Below, in pieces: positions 24,122 to 48,433 of a stretch of 64,000 nucleotides of DNA. The stretch lies in the NCBI RefSeq assembly GCF_020921035.1, contig NC_063150.1, positions 5,022,001-5,086,000 on the forward strand, given 5' to 3'. The stretch is from Rhodamnia argentea. Its lineage: Eukaryota > Streptophyta > Magnoliopsida > Myrtales > Myrtaceae. A model generated the notes under the pieces. The model was not told the origin of the DNA. It searched no databases and worked only from the letters and a program-made list of their open reading frames with translations. The translations under genes were made by a program, and so were the position numbers. The stretch's first letter is position 1, and every line of letters starts with the position of its first letter.

Positions 24122-24960
24122 AGCTGGGAAAGAGAGAAGGGTCGTATAGGACCAAGTACATAGATCTTACATATGATGATGAGATGAGCTAAGAGTACAT
24201 AGGGAAAGATGTTTGTGTTGTGCTGTATTTGAATTCCCAATTTGTGAGCATTGGGATGAGAAAGATGTTCGGTTGGGGAAGATGATGATGTTATGGTGGG
24301 TTTGTCATCTAATTGCCATGTGAGAGAGGATGATTGATTTTGTCAATTGGGTATCTTCAATCTTTTAGCAAATTTCGGTTGCTTTTTGGGGTTGTCGTAT
24401 GTTATCTGGTGCCCTTCTTTTTTCTCCTTTTGAGAGGAGACGTGGATTGTGAATTTGACTTATTAGAGGACAAGCAAAAGGAAGGTTCTTTAGTCTTTTT
24501 TTTTAGGTGAATGCGGTGGGGTAGAACACGTCAAATCTTGGGCACGAAGCAAATGGAGAAAAATAGGAAAAAGGGAAAGATCCCTTCCTTTTGTTTTTTA
24601 CCAGATGATCAGATCATGATACTTGATTAGTGGCCAGAAAGAAAAGAAAAGTCTTCGCTAAAACATGTCAAGTCGTCTCTCGCGCCGTCTAATCTGCTCG
24701 CCACTTTATCGGGAGGGGCTTTAATCGCTACACATGGACGGCACGATTTTGCAAGGGATCTATCTATTTGCTTGTGAGTTTGAAATTGGCATCTACGTCA
24801 GCACCAAGACAAACAGAATTATAGGTGAATTTTTAAGGGGGATTCGTGCCAGATTGCTCTGTGATCATCCACATTACCCACTGTGAACACCAGTGAAATT
24901 TCTCATTCCATTAAAGTTTGTCTCAACAAGAGATTGATGTTGATGAAGTACCCTTAGTAG
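24122..24960. other. 3' flank of NOI gene, nothing further seen
   Basis: T-rich sequence probably including the 3' untranslated region. The 132-codon ORF that runs 23,751-24,149 is the unspliced reading through the GC-AG intron, not a separate gene. Confidence 0.5.
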
Positions 24961-25400
24961 GATGGATGCGTTAAAAATATGTTTCGAGTTTGAGCACGAA
25001 GAATGAAAGTTTCCTAACTAGGTGTACTAGTTGGAGTAGGTTTCCTAAAAACATGTCTACTATCTTGGATTCAATTATTGTCTACATAAGAAGTACATGT
25101 TCTTTTAGAAGAGTATCAAAGAGACGACTTCTTGTGAATTATTGATTTGTGAATTACTTGGTGAGTTTGAGAGATTATTTCGTGAGGTACATTGTAAGGG
25201 CTAAACAATACGTAAGTTATTGGGTGTAATTAGAATCTGAGAAGCCCCGAGAGTTTTCGAGTGACTCAAGTGCGATTCCAATCTCCGTTGTATTGTTTGA
25301 TCTATAGTTTTGTTGATCTTCTTGTGGACGTTGGTCACCTCGACTGAATCACATAAATCTGATGTCCGATTAGTATTATTGGTATGTCTAGTTTAACTGT
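24961..25400 (+). mobile_element. Probable LTR remnant (copia-like)
   Basis: The block has the look of a plant copia LTR: a promoter-like AT-rich first half, 'tttcgagtgactcaagtgcg', then a T-rich tail. It is followed at about 25,377 by attattggtatgtctag, resembling a decayed initiator-Met primer-binding site (normally ttggtatcagagc). No second LTR or pol sequence is present nearby. Ends are approximate. Confidence 0.35.
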
Positions 25401-26881
25401 TCGATTGCTCGTTTTCGCAATAGGATCGCTAAACTTATTGACAAAGGATGTGAGGGGTTCTTTGCCAATTTTTGGCCATGAGACTAATTTAACACGAAGA
25501 TGTGAGGTAATCGTGGCCAGCCATGTAAAGATATTGTAAATGTAAACATAAACCGGAAGATAAAAGCAAACAATGGGTACTCATTTATTGATTGGCAATC
25601 TTGTGCTTGAATTACAATCCTAATACTTATAACTACCATCGATGGTTAAGAACAAATAGGAAGGAATACAAACACATTCTACGTAACTCTAAACAAAACC
25701 ACTACTTCAACATTGTGTCCAACACTGATAGTTCCTACTGCGGCTCCACTTCATGATAATTGCAACCACCCATATTTCCCGGCTACTACAGCTGGCGACT
25801 CCATGATCAGATGATTGTGTTGGTCTTACGACAGTGCTGAGCTTCACGAGTTCTGGGGAGGGTGCCGGCTCCACCACTTGCATAACCCCACTTGTTTCTA
25901 ACCCCTCGCAAATCACTTCGATGTTGACTCTCTCGTCGACTAAACTGAACCTCATTCACCGACACCCGCAACTCAAGACCTAGTATATTTCCTTTAGGTT
26001 TTACCGCCGATCATTGGAATGCGATTCATACTTCCCAACAACAGGAAAACATTTGGACATCGGAAGACTTTTATAGTTTGAGCCTATATTTTTTCATTAA
26101 TAATTTGAGTTTGGACTCATTAATAGCTAATGTTATATATACATTTTTTCCCCTTATAATTGAGTGATGTAACAATAGACGTAATATAGTAATTATAGTG
26201 TCATCATTTCTTGGACGTACTCCTAGTTTAAGGATAAATTTGGATAAAATCTCGTGTCTCGATTTCTTTCTCATTTTACGCTTTACTTCATTGTGATTGT
26301 GCGCCGAATCTTAACATCAATAGTTTGACCGTCTATATTTGCCTACTAATAGCTCTCCAACACTTTGCCAAGCCAAAACACTCGGCGAAATTTTAACTTT
26401 TGCCAAACACGCATAAAATCTTTTACCATGTAAATACAAAAAACTCGACTTAGAAATTGTAATTACAAATATTTTGGCGTCAATAATGGGACAGACTTTG
26501 ACTGATAAAATAAAATGAATAAATAATGGGACAACATGGGAAACAACTTTAGTCGCTATATATCATAGGGTTGGCCCATGCTGAGCGAGTCATTTGAACG
26601 AGCTACACGTGTCGCGACGCATTGTTGCGCCATGCATGGTCGTGTTGATTCGCCATTGGCTCGACCTCGTACGAGTGCGAGAGAGATTTGGATATTTCCT
26701 CCTTTTAAAAAAGATCCATATCCTTAGCTCGCCTTTATCAGTATCAACAACGCCCAGGTCAGATCCTACTTCTTCGATTTGATTTGATCTCATCTCATCT
26801 CATCACCTTCTCCAACTGTTTTGTTTTTCTTTTTAAATATCTCTTTCGTCTTCGATCCACTCTCTCTTCTCAGAACGAGTC
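25401..26881. other. Intergenic, no supported gene
   Basis: ORFs of 62-82 codons (25,707-25,955 minus; 26,071-26,274 minus; 26,590-26,793 minus) show no recognisable domain. The last 250 bp before 26,882 are pyrimidine-rich and are likely promoter and leader of the next gene. Confidence 0.4.
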
Positions 26882-27639
26882 ATGCCTGCTCAGACTCAGA
26901 CGCACGACTCAGAAGAAGACGACTGCTCCTCTTCAAAGCCCCTGCCAATGCCATCGATCCGGTACACGTACATTCTGCTCTTCGATCATCCTCTGGGGCA
27001 ATTGTGGAGGAAAACAAGTTCTTCCTTCACCGATTGCAATTTCACACCTCTTGCCTCTCGTGAATCGTGATTACATGCATCCTTTTTTTTTTTTACTTTG
27101 CTGACTATCTATTTAGTTGCACTTGGTACCATATTTTTGTTGGTTGTTTTTTTTTTTCCTTCGCATGATTCAACCAGTCGCATAATCTCGCAAGACTGTC
27201 CTAGGGCGTGTTGCTGTTCGAATCTTTGTTGGACGCCCAGCATAAAGAGTTTAAATTTGGCTGTCGATCTTCTTTGAGTTGATCTTCAAAAACTTCGTAC
27301 AGGGCAAGAGAGATGAAGAGTCCGCTCAACCGGGGTGAGGAGTTGATCAAGGCGATCATAGAGCGCGAGAAGAACGCCAAGGTGAACGCTTCATCGAAAG
27401 AGCACAGCAAACCGGCTGCTCCCTCGAGCAACAGGACTTGCATATGTTCCCCAACAAGCCACGCGGGCTCCTTCCGATGCCATCTCCACCGAGAGAATCA
27501 AGCGACCAAATCATCCTCGGCGAACGTGGAGCAGCCTAATTCAACCGAAACCAAGTTCGGGCGCCGCCACTGCTCCTTTGGCAGCCCGCATCTGCTGTCG
27601 AGATTTGGGAGGAGTTCCACCACCAAGTCCTTCATGTGA
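26882..27639 (+). CDS. Small serine-rich protein (CSPTSH motif family)
   Basis: Two-exon model: 26,882-26,961 and 27,303-27,639 (phase-2 intron, donor CG|GTACAC, acceptor cgtacag|GG), 138 residues. Exon 1 encodes an acidic/Ser-rich N-terminus (MPAQTQTHDSEEDDCSSSK). Exon 2 carries the family signature CICSPTSHAGSFRCHLHR (residues 73-90) and a basic Ser-rich tail ending RFGRSSTTKSFM. Plant 'serine-rich protein-related' genes share the CxCSPTxHPGSFRCxxHR block. Its function is not established, though the Cys/His pairs suggest metal binding. The usual Pro after His is Ala here. If the first exon is untranslated, translation could start at the in-frame ATG at 27,313 (108 residues). Confidence 0.75.
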
Positions 27640-28440
27640 TGGACATTCCCACGAGTTCTCGGCAAAGGCTAAACGCACCAAATTGAGGCTTGAGAGGGTG
27701 GTTTTAGAGCCCTCTTAGGATTGTAGATAGCTTTTTTATTCTTTCGCAATTCTATCTTTCCATGCTCATCGTACTAGAAAGTCCTGGGGTTGGGTTAACT
27801 GTTTATATGAATGGCCAGTTCTAGCTCGGAACAAAGGCTGTTGGTAGAAAGACGTGCAGTTACTCGGGAATAAACCTGCAAAATCGTCCGCATTGGTCCC
27901 AAATATCATCTTCCCGCCATGAGCGTGCCGATCTCACGCTAGCTGTTTTCCGGCCTCACTTTTACATCGCACACGCGTAGAACACCAAGCATACGCACGT
28001 AGACCCTATCTCGCCTCGGCCCGGCAGATGAATGACATAAACAAGAACAAAATTACAGACTGCTTCTTTTCATTTTTTCTTTGTTGAAGGTGGAATTCAC
28101 CTAGTAAAATTAGTTCTACCGATATCTCTCGGGCGTGGTGCGGTACTTCCGGTACTTCCTTTCAAGAGCAACCTGGAGATGAGATTGAAGGAATGGATCT
28201 AGAGGGCCTTAGACGTATGACAGGAATTTGAAGATTACCGCAAAAATGTATTCGAAGGCAACATGCAAACACCTATACACCTCTGTGAGCAACACGACAG
28301 ATGATCTCGTTTGCCATGTCACCGAATGTTCTGCATTTGATATTCACCGCAAAACTTCCACCAAAAATTAACGAAAAAATTAGCCGAGTCTCCATTATAA
28401 AAAAGGAAAGGTACAAATATACAGCAGAACTAAGAGCGCA
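27640..28440. other. Convergent intergenic region
   Basis: 3' flanks of the serine-rich gene (plus) and AUG3 (minus) face each other here. No ORF or RNA gene seen. Confidence 0.5.
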
Positions 28441-40131
<11,691 letters not shown>

Positions 40132-43100
40132 CCTACTCTTCTTCTTCTTCTTCCCCGCATCAGACGAGTCCTACGGAGTTTTCGAATGTCAACCGCGCTC
40201 TTTTCTTGAAGGACGATGATGCGCACGAGAGAGAGAGAGAGACTTTTCTCTCCTTTTTGGCGCCGGCCGGTGATCCGGAGATGGATATGCGAGAGGCCGG
40301 CTCGGCGGTTGGTGAACGAACCTGCGCAGGTTCGGTGCCCGTGCTTCTCCGAGCCGGGTCGCCCGAGCGTAAACGGGCCTACCCTTCTAGAGTTGGGCAA
40401 ACTCGTCCTTTTCGCCATATTTTGAATCTGAAATGGAGCCATATGCATTATGCAATGGTTATTTGGTCACGTGGCTATTTTCTGCCGACCCTGGCGGGTG
40501 CTCAGGCGGGCGTCACCAATACTCAGCCCTTTTCGCCAGCCCGACTCAAAAGCCGTGTAATGGAAAATCTCTCGAGCATATTTGGATGGGATAACCAGAT
40601 TCGAGTAGAGAACGGTTGAGTGTGACCACTTGTGATTAAAAAGGACAATGAGAGAATGACACTCGAATGAGCATCGCGACACTCTTGTATTGCGAGTCGC
40701 ACGAGTTGTGAATGCCATCCTGGCCAATGGCATTAGTCTTGGCAACTCCCATCTATCTCTCTCGCATGCACGTGCTCGACGGCCCTTTCCTAAGCACAAG
40801 AGTGTCGATTAACCACTATCACTCCTACTCCCTTCTTCATCTCTCTAATTAAATTTTTATATAATTGCATTGGAAATTCTAAGACTTATCACAAAAGTAT
40901 AATTAAATTTTGAAACTTTCAAAAAGCGCAATTAAATTTTAAAACTTGTTACGAAAATGCATTTGAGTCTTAAAGCTTTTAAAAAGCACGATTAAATCGT
41001 AAAACTTGTTACGAAAATTGCATTCGAGTCCTAAAACCTTCAAAAAGCGTAATTAAGTCATAAAACTTGTCATATTGGCCCAATCAAATCTTTTCATTGA
41101 ATGCACACTTTGAAAATTCTAGGACTTGATTCCCCTTAAGTAATCCCTCCATCAGCCATCATGAATTACATTACTTTTCCAATGAAAACCTCCGTATCTA
41201 TTGCATTTTGGCTTCTCGCTTTGCAACCCTTAGCAGATTTAAATGCAATTAAAGAGCTTAAATTAATTTTCATCTTTATACCCCTCATTTTTTTATATAA
41301 GGCCACATTAGTGACCCTCTAATATACTTATATTAAATTCACTCTGTTAAATTGACAAGACATATTAGAGTAGAAGATAGTAAGCTTTACTATATATTGC
41401 TTACAAAAATGAACGAAAGAAAAAAAAAATCACTGTTCACAAAATATTTAGGCGTAAATTGTTATTGATAATGGAATATTTTTTTTTTATTTGTTCTAAC
41501 TTCACAAATTCCTTAATTGAAATTTATCTCCACACCAAATTCGACTACATTCAGCTAATATGGCCGTTTGGGCGACGCCAAAGAACGATACGAAGGAAGA
41601 AAATAAATATGTGCGTCCGCGGGGACGTCCACACTGGGAAACTTTTAAACCATGTTAACTGGATTTGGTCGAATTTGGTATTGGATGGATGGACCTGAAT
41701 AAAAAGAAAAAAAATGTGTAAGAGTAGAAGAACTTAATCATCCAAACAAAAAGCACGTAGATTTGATTAGAAAGAAATTGGGCTCTATTCAAATCTGAAG
41801 ATGACCCGGATGTTAAAGCCCAAAAGACAAAAAATGGCTCAGCAAGTAATTATTGGGCCCTCAGGCCCATGCCGTAACAATGAGTCCCATGTCCAACTCG
41901 AAGCTTCCCATATTCCAAAACTCTATTTATCTCATCTCAATCTTGAAAGTAGCCTCATGGGGGTAAGTTTCCACCTCGAGATATGCTTTGTTTTTAACTT
42001 TTATGATTCACGCAGAATTATTAGTTTTCAACTTACTAACTTTTCAAAAAAAAAAAAAATACTTCTTGAAAATGGTTCTCTTCGAACGGACAATTTTTTT
42101 GCAATTTTTTTTAAAATTTTGTGGAGTTTTTCTGTTTTTCCTTTTCTTTTTTCTTTCTTTTTCATTTCTTTCTTCTTTCGAAAACTTTTCGAGAAGAACA
42201 TGCATCTTTTTTATCATGTTTCAGCTTTGGTTTCATAGATTTAGTTTAGATCTTTTTGCGACTAATTTTGGGTGCGTTTGTTCAACTTTGAAAGGGTGTT
42301 TTAAGCCTTCAAAACTCCTTGAAAAATGTAGAGTGTTTGACAAAACTTTATTGGGAAATCTTTAGCCAAAAATATTGGGCAAATCTCTACCTAGAGCTTT
42401 TCAGCATTTTTGGAATGTTATTGCTTCAATTAATGAATTTTGGCCAATTGCCTTCTTCTTTTTTTACCCTCAAAAGATTATGGGAACTCCAATTTTACCT
42501 CTTTTAGAAAAACGAAACCCCGTTTGACCAATACTAAAAAACAAAACAAAACAAAACAAAACCCGCCGCTCGCTCGATCGCTTGTTCCCTCGCTCAAATG
42601 CTCGTTTCATTCACTCGTTCCCCTGCAGGTTCCTCCCTCTCTTCCTCTCTCCAATGGATCTGCTTTCGATTGCATCTTGTGCGGCTATCAAGATGTTATA
42701 ATCATCGATTTTTTGATCGTTCGAACTAATAATGATGCTTACTCTTCAAAAACCCCGTTTGGGTTTGAGATTCACACCCTTTCGTAATTGCTTTATGAAA
42801 GCAATTGCAAAAGCTTATTGTACGTATTGATTTTTAGGCACCTGACTTCTGTAATGTAATTGAAGTTTCTTCATTTTCTTCCTCACCAATCCTTGCGAAT
42901 TGTTGTTTTCCTCGGAGAATGTCAGCCTCTAAACCTTGCTTCAAGAGGGGATTAAGGCAGAGAATTGTCTTGCGAGGTTTCGAGTATTGAAACCGCATTC
43001 AACTTCGAGCACATCAACGCACCAGAAGAAGAAGACTCCCATCATTGAGTCAGCTTCGGTAATCTATATTTCGCCCTCGATTCTCCGTATTCTCATTGAT

Positions 43101-43263
43101 AAGATAGTATCCTAGTTGTTGGATTTTCACTAATTCTTCAAATCTCATTTTTTATTAGAATCCATCATAAAGCACAAGTATTTGTACGTTGAAAAAGTAT
43201 AGTGTCTTGCGATGAAGCGTACGGTGTCCTGCCGTGACTTACTTTTTTGAAAATTTGTTGCAG
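40132..43263. other. AUG3 upstream and intergenic region
   Basis: The first 500 bp are the AUG3 promoter/leader region with CTT and GA tracts. A GC-richer stretch there gives long overlapping ORFs on both strands (40,107-40,619 plus; 40,128-40,448 minus) with no domain. The 41,100-42,540 part is T/A-rich without features. (ACAAA)n lies at 42,538-42,562. Confidence 0.4.
40862..41085. repeat. 60-bp tandem repeat, about 3.5 copies
   Basis: A block of about 60 bp starts aaaacttgttacgaaaatgc at 40,941, 41,001 and (degenerate) 41,062, with a weaker copy at 40,880. Each has a segment like ttcaaaaagcgtaattaa. Non-coding. Confidence 0.7.
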
Positions 43264-43371
43264 GAGCGCAAGGCTGATAAATTTCGTGGAGATATAGGAC
43301 GTACGCCTGAGGACGCTCTTAGTGATTTAAAGGATGCGGTTGCGAAGTTTAATGCTACTTTTACACAATGA
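43264..43371 (+). pseudogene. Exon-like frame of unknown protein
   Basis: After a good acceptor (aatttgttgcag) a 36-codon frame, stop included, reads ERKADKFRGDIGRTPEDALS, continues with SDLKDAVAKFN-type helical sequence and ends in TGA. Amino-acid composition and the splice site look like a real terminal exon. I do not recognise the family and could not assemble convincing upstream exons. The copia element begins 16 bp after the stop codon. It could be a pseudogene piece or the last exon of a gene I failed to resolve. Confidence 0.35.
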
Positions 43372-43382
43372 AGACTCCATAA

Positions 43383-43387
43383 GCTCA
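43383..43387. repeat. Target-site duplication GCTCA (left)
   Basis: GCTCA abuts the left LTR and is repeated at 51,067-51,071 abutting the right LTR. A 5-bp duplication is as expected for Ty1/copia integration. Confidence 0.85.
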
Positions 43388-43768
43388 TTTAGGAGACTTA
43401 ATCCGATCTAATACATACTCAAAAACAGCGGAAACATGCCCAATAGATCACCGGATTCACCGATTGACGAAGATACATCATGAGGACATACCTTATTGAT
43501 CATCGATTAGATGCCCTTTGCAATCTCGGAGTTTTTCTCTGTCAAACGACAATCGATGATGGGAGGAGCGTTCTGCGTTTTCTATTTTCTTGAAGTGACA
43601 GAATGAAGTTAGTGGGAGAGAATAACGGAGAGCACGTCAATTATTGACGTAAAAACCAACCAACGTAATTCTTCACGTTTGAGCAAATAACGCTCCCTTG
43701 GGGTGTGGTTGCCCGCATAGGCGCACACCGTATCTCATGTGGACCCCACTTTAATATTTAGTCTAATA
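43388..43768 (-). repeat. 3' LTR
   Basis: 381 bp, same length as the right LTR. Plus-strand ends are TTTAGGAG (TGTAGGAG in the other copy) and TCTAATA. The canonical TG/CA termini are eroded. Confidence 0.93.
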
Positions 43769-43778
43769 TCTCCCACTC
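43769..43778 (-). promoter_or_regulatory. Polypurine tract
   Basis: On the minus strand GAGTGGGAGA immediately precedes the 3' LTR, the expected site for plus-strand priming. Confidence 0.75.
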
Positions 43779-44873
43779 GCACATGTAGGGCAAACAACTC
43801 CCATTTGTCCACGGAGGATTAACAACTAAACTTTTTATCTTCGCAAAGTTCATATTGGCAAATAATCCGTGCGACCAACATATACCGAGAGCTCGTTGTC
43901 ATATATCCGTTGGGAGTATATGACAACTCTAAAATTGAGCATAAAAAGAAATGAATTGTATGTTGTACCCTAGATCGATCAGTCATATATAAATTTTTCA
44001 CTAGATCTCATTTTAAAATTGACATATTATATTCACAATTATGATCGCACCAAATAATCATAATTGACCGGTCTGTGAATATAATTCATAATGTGACTTA
44101 AAACTTCTAATCAATCTTCCTCATTCATTAGATCTCTCAATCTCAATTCAGCTCGCTTTTCTAGAAATGTCCCTTTAGATCGAATCAATTTCATGACCAT
44201 AGGCAACACCCTAAGATAGCAAACACTAAATAGAGACCTTGAGAATAATGAAGAGTCATGAGGGTACTTAAAATGAGGAATTTTATCCTCGAGAGTCTCA
44301 CACGGCACAAAGAAGTTGAGATCAAAACTCTTGCCTACTCTCATTGGTCGATAGTGCATACGTAATATGAAATACGTATTACGGTATATTCTCCTTCCCT
44401 ATGGAGCGTATGTCTTTTTATTTTAATACCGTATGGATGCTCATCTTGACATACTCGGTGTCTCACTTGAGTTCACGTAACAACCCCAACCACGAGTTTT
44501 TCATTAGAACTCTCATCCGGCATTTAAGACGGATAAAGCGAAATATGTGGGTTATTTCACTTCCGGACATTGTAAGTAATAAGTCTTCATCTTAACATCA
44601 TGTTAAGGCGGTATTAGTATTTTAAGCTTGAGCTCTCAATTATCACCTAGATAATAAGCTTAAAATTGCCTCATCTCTATTCACTACATAAGTAAATAGA
44701 GGCGGTTACCCGCGTGAGTGGGCTAACTTCTCATCTGTCCGACATACCTTTTTAACATATAGTTCACCAAGCATTAATATGCATGAATATCAAATAAACT
44801 TATAGACTTTAATATTGATAAACAACATCATCAATTATTGATGTTCGGGGAAAAATTACAAATATTCAATACA

Positions 44874-45407
44874 TTAACCTCTACGCAGTCCTAGAGTCTT
44901 TATATGACCAAAGAAAGCATCTCTAGGAATTGGCTTTGTCATAGGATCTGCTAACATTCTATGTGTAGACATATACCGTAGGTTCACTTCCTTTCGTGCT
45001 TCCATGTCCTTGACATAGTTATACTTAATGTCTATGTGTTTGGTCTTACTATGAAACTTAGGATCTTTAGTATAAGCCATTGCTGCTTGACTATCACAAT
45101 AAACCTTCACAGGTTTTGCAGCATCTCCTGTAACACCCAAATGATCCATAAATTTTCTAAGCCAAACACCTTCTTGTGCTGCCGCCGATAATGTCACGAA
45201 CTCGGCTTCCATGGTGGATAAGGCTATACATTGTTGTTTCTTACTACTCCACGATATGGCGCCATTATTTAGTAAGAATACATTTCCGGAAGTGGATTTT
45301 CTCTCATCCAAATCTCCTCCCCGATCGGCATCGGTGTAGCCCTCTAGGTGCAGATCACTTCCTTGATAAGTTAGCGAGTAATCGGCAGTTCCTTTCGGAT
45401 ATCTCAA
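44874..45407 (-). pseudogene. copia RNase H domain
   Basis: A 177-codon open frame contains the copia RNase H landmarks: GYTDADRGGD with the first catalytic Asp, ALSTMEAEFV with Glu, and YCDSQAA with Asp. It ends in a basic tail before TAG. This part is uninterrupted, but it is cut off from the RT portion by a stop at 45,450. Confidence 0.9.
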
Positions 45408-45449
45408 AATTCTCTTAACGGCAATCCAATGTGCTTGACCTGGATTGGA

Positions 45450-46292
45450 TTAGTATCTCTTGACCAATCCAACCGCATAACAAATATCGGGTCTTGTACA
45501 CATCATGGCATACATGAGACTTCCAATAGCACCGGCATATGGAACGTTTTTCATATGATGTTGCTCTTGTGGAGTCTTAGGACACATTCTTCGGCTCAAC
45601 CCATTACCTTTTGCAATAGGAGTATCAATGGGTTTGCAATCTTGCATACAAAATCGTTCGAGAATTTTATTGACGTACGTCTCTTGCGAAAGAGATAATG
45701 ACCTTTTCGAACGATCTCTCGAAATCTTAACTCCGAGAATGTATGTAGCTTCACCCAAATCTTTCATTTCAAAATTAGAAGATAGCCAACTTTTGACTGT
45801 CTTTACAAACTCCATATTATTTCAAGTAATCAATATATCATCAACTTATAATGATAAAATTACAAAGTGACCTTTGGACCTTTTGATATAAACGCAATTA
45901 TCTTCATTAATTATTTCAAAATCATATGCCACTATGGCATTATTGAAGCGTATATACCATTGTCTTGAAGAGCGCTTGAGGCCATATATTGATCTCAAAA
46001 GTCGACATACATTTTGTTCTTGGCCCTTTTTAACAAACCCAACGGGTTGTTCCATGTAAATCTCTTCATCTAATTCTCCATTGAGAAAATCGGTCTTTAC
46101 ATCCATCCGATGCAATTCAAGATCCAAACTAGCCACTATTGCTAGAATGAGGCGAATCGAGGTAAATCTTACCACAGGAGAAAAAGTATCTTCATAGTCA
46201 ATTCCTTCTTGTTGGTTATATCCTTTCGCCACAAGGCGTGCCTTATATTTCTCAATTGAGCCATCAGCCTTGCGCTTTATTTTGAGAACTCA
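45450..46292 (-). pseudogene. copia reverse transcriptase domain, broken
   Basis: Two frames (45,846-46,232 and 45,450-45,815) cover the copia [39 protein letters not shown], then VDDIL and MKDLGEATYILGVKI. The catalytic YVDD box is preceded by a TAA (45,846-45,848) exactly where the tyrosine should be. A TGA interrupts 45,816-45,818, and another TGA lies at 46,290-46,292. No functional RT is possible. Confidence 0.92.
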
Positions 46293-46820
46293 TTTGTTCC
46301 CAATGGCTTTGCGTCCTTTCGAAAGATCAACCAGTTCCCAAACTTGGTTTGATTTCATTGACTCCATCTCTTCTTTCATTGCTTTCATCCATTTTTCCTT
46401 ATTAGGGCAAGATAGAGCATCATTCACATTTTTTGGCTCATCTTCATCCATTGGAGCGATCATGAAAGCTTCCCCTTCAATTTCAAAGCGTCGTCGAGGA
46501 ATGCTTTTGCGATCGGTTCGTCGTGGAGAAGATTGTACCAAAGGTATTTCTTCCTCCAATACGCTCCCACTCGGACCGGATAATGGCATTGATTCATCAA
46601 GTGGTTGCAATGGAGATCGGTTTGTATTCAACTCCCCACCTCTCACATTGCTTCCACTTGGATCATTATGTCCAACAGTCTCATTATCTTGATCAAATGT
46701 CTCAAATAGGGAACAATCTTCATCTATTTCGCCCTTTCTTGGAAATTCATTCTCTAAGAATGTGACATCTCGTGATTCAAATTCAGTCACATTTTCACTT
46801 TCTTGCTCACCTATAAACAC
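46293..46820 (-). pseudogene. copia integrase-RT linker
   Basis: Acidic, Ser-rich open frame (SENVTEFESRDVTFLENEF, then SPRRTDRKSIPRRRFEIEG) leading into EPKNVNDAL and EKWMKAMKEEMESMKSN, the usual start of the copia RT module. It ends at the TGA at 46,290. Confidence 0.8.
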
Positions 46821-46886
46821 ATATCCTTTTGAGTGTTCTAAGTATCTTATGAAGATACACTTTTTGCCTCTTGGTCCTAATTTTCC

Positions 46887-47513
46887 TTATTTATGTGAGG
46901 ACTCATGAGTATAGGCAAGACAACCCCAAGGTTTGAGAAAGCTTAAATCGGGTTTTCGACATGTCCACAATTCATATGGGGTAGAAGTGATCGATTTGGA
47001 AGGCACTCGGTTAAGCACATAGGCAGCAGTTAATAAAGCATCGCCCCAAAAGGCAATCGGTAAATTAGCTTGTGCCATCATGGACCTAACCATTTCAAGT
47101 AGGGTTCTGTTTCGTCTTTCGGCAACACCATTTTGTTGCGGAGTGTATGGAATAGATAACTATCTATCTATTCTCTTTTCATCACATATATTTCTAAACT
47201 CATCGGATAAATATTCTCAACCTCGATCGGATCTCAAAGCTTTTATTTTCTTATCTAACTGATTTTCCACTAAGGTCATAAATTTCTTGAAGCAACTAAA
47301 TGCTTCTGATTTATGAGATATCGGATAGACATATCCATATCGAGTATAATCATCAATAAATGTGATGAAATAAACAGCACCATCCTTTACCCTAACATTC
47401 ATCGGTCCACGGATGTCAGTATGAATTAATTGCAATGGAAATTCAGCTCTTGTCCCTTTTCCAAATGGCTTTCTAGTTGTTTTTCCCATTAGGCAATGCT
47501 CATAGGTAGGCAA
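46887..47513 (-). pseudogene. copia integrase core, broken
   Basis: The upstream frame has GKTTRKPF, LIHTDIRGPM and FIDDYTRYGYVYPI (catalytic Asp residues). The downstream part has IPYTPQQNGVAERRNRT and MVRSMM (the Glu region). Stops interrupt it near 47,214 and 47,161. The zinc-binding region reads YEHCLMGK where family members have a Cys at the first position. Confidence 0.9.
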
Positions 47514-47551
47514 TTCAACTTTCTCAATATTGCCTAATAAGCCATCTTTGG

Positions 47552-48427
47552 CTAATCATTCATTCTTTGTTGGCCAATATGACCAAGTCTAGCATGCCAT
47601 GTATTCACATCATTCTCATTAGAACTAGAATATGTAAACAGGGAATAACATACATTCACACTAGTATGTTCGATATCCAATACAATAAAGACATCCGTGA
47701 AATAACCGGAACCATAAAAGGTCATTCCTAACAGCAAATCCACACCATTATTGTGAAAATTCATACTAAAACCAAGTTTGACTAATACTAACATAGAGAC
47801 AAGATTTCGACGAATCTCCGGAGCGTATAGAACATCATGTAGAAATAAAGTGCGTCCACCACGCATGATAAGTTGGCAAGTGACAATTCCTTTCACTTCT
47901 ACTTTGGAATTGTTTCCTACATAAATCCATCTCGCTCCACTTGGAATTCGTCGAAATTCCACAAACGTATTTCGATCTCCGGCTACATAGTCTGCGGCTC
48001 CCGAGTCTACAGTCCACAAAGGATGAGATTCGGTTAAAAATACAAAACTTGATACGTAACAAACACTTTTAAGTGCGTTAAGGGTTTCTACCTTCTTCGG
48101 CTCGCCACAATCACGAGCGAAGTGACCCTTCTTGCCATAGTTATAACATTTCATCCTCGAAATGTTCTTCTTCATGGGACGTTTCCCTTTTCCATGCTTC
48201 TCAAACTTTGGTTTCTTGCCGGATGGTTCAACTCTTTTGCCTGTCCACTTCTTGAACTTTCCAGGATGCTTGCGCTTGAAGCCCGAAGCTCCATGTGAGC
48301 TAGATCCAAGAACATATACATCAGATTGTTTCTTAACCGCCGGAAGGCGGTCCTCCTCTAGCTCCAAATGGCGCACAACATCCTCAAAGGTTGTAACGTT
48401 CACATTGTGGGTCGGGTTCACCTTCAT
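47552..48427 (-). pseudogene. copia gag C-terminus, zinc knuckle and protease
   Basis: A 291-codon frame. A basic linker is followed by a CCHC-like knuckle CYNYGKKGHFARDC (48,107-48,148) in which the second Cys is Tyr. The aspartic-protease site WTVDSGAADY is near 48,000. The pre-integrase His motif WHARLGHIG closes the frame. It is separated from the gag N-part by a TAG at 48,434. Confidence 0.92.
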
Positions 48428-48433
48428 GTGTTC

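Noticed and set aside
23751..24149. 132-codon ORF as an independent gene
   Set aside because: Its first half is exon 3 of the NOI gene and its second half is intron read-through. The conserved C-terminus is in another frame.
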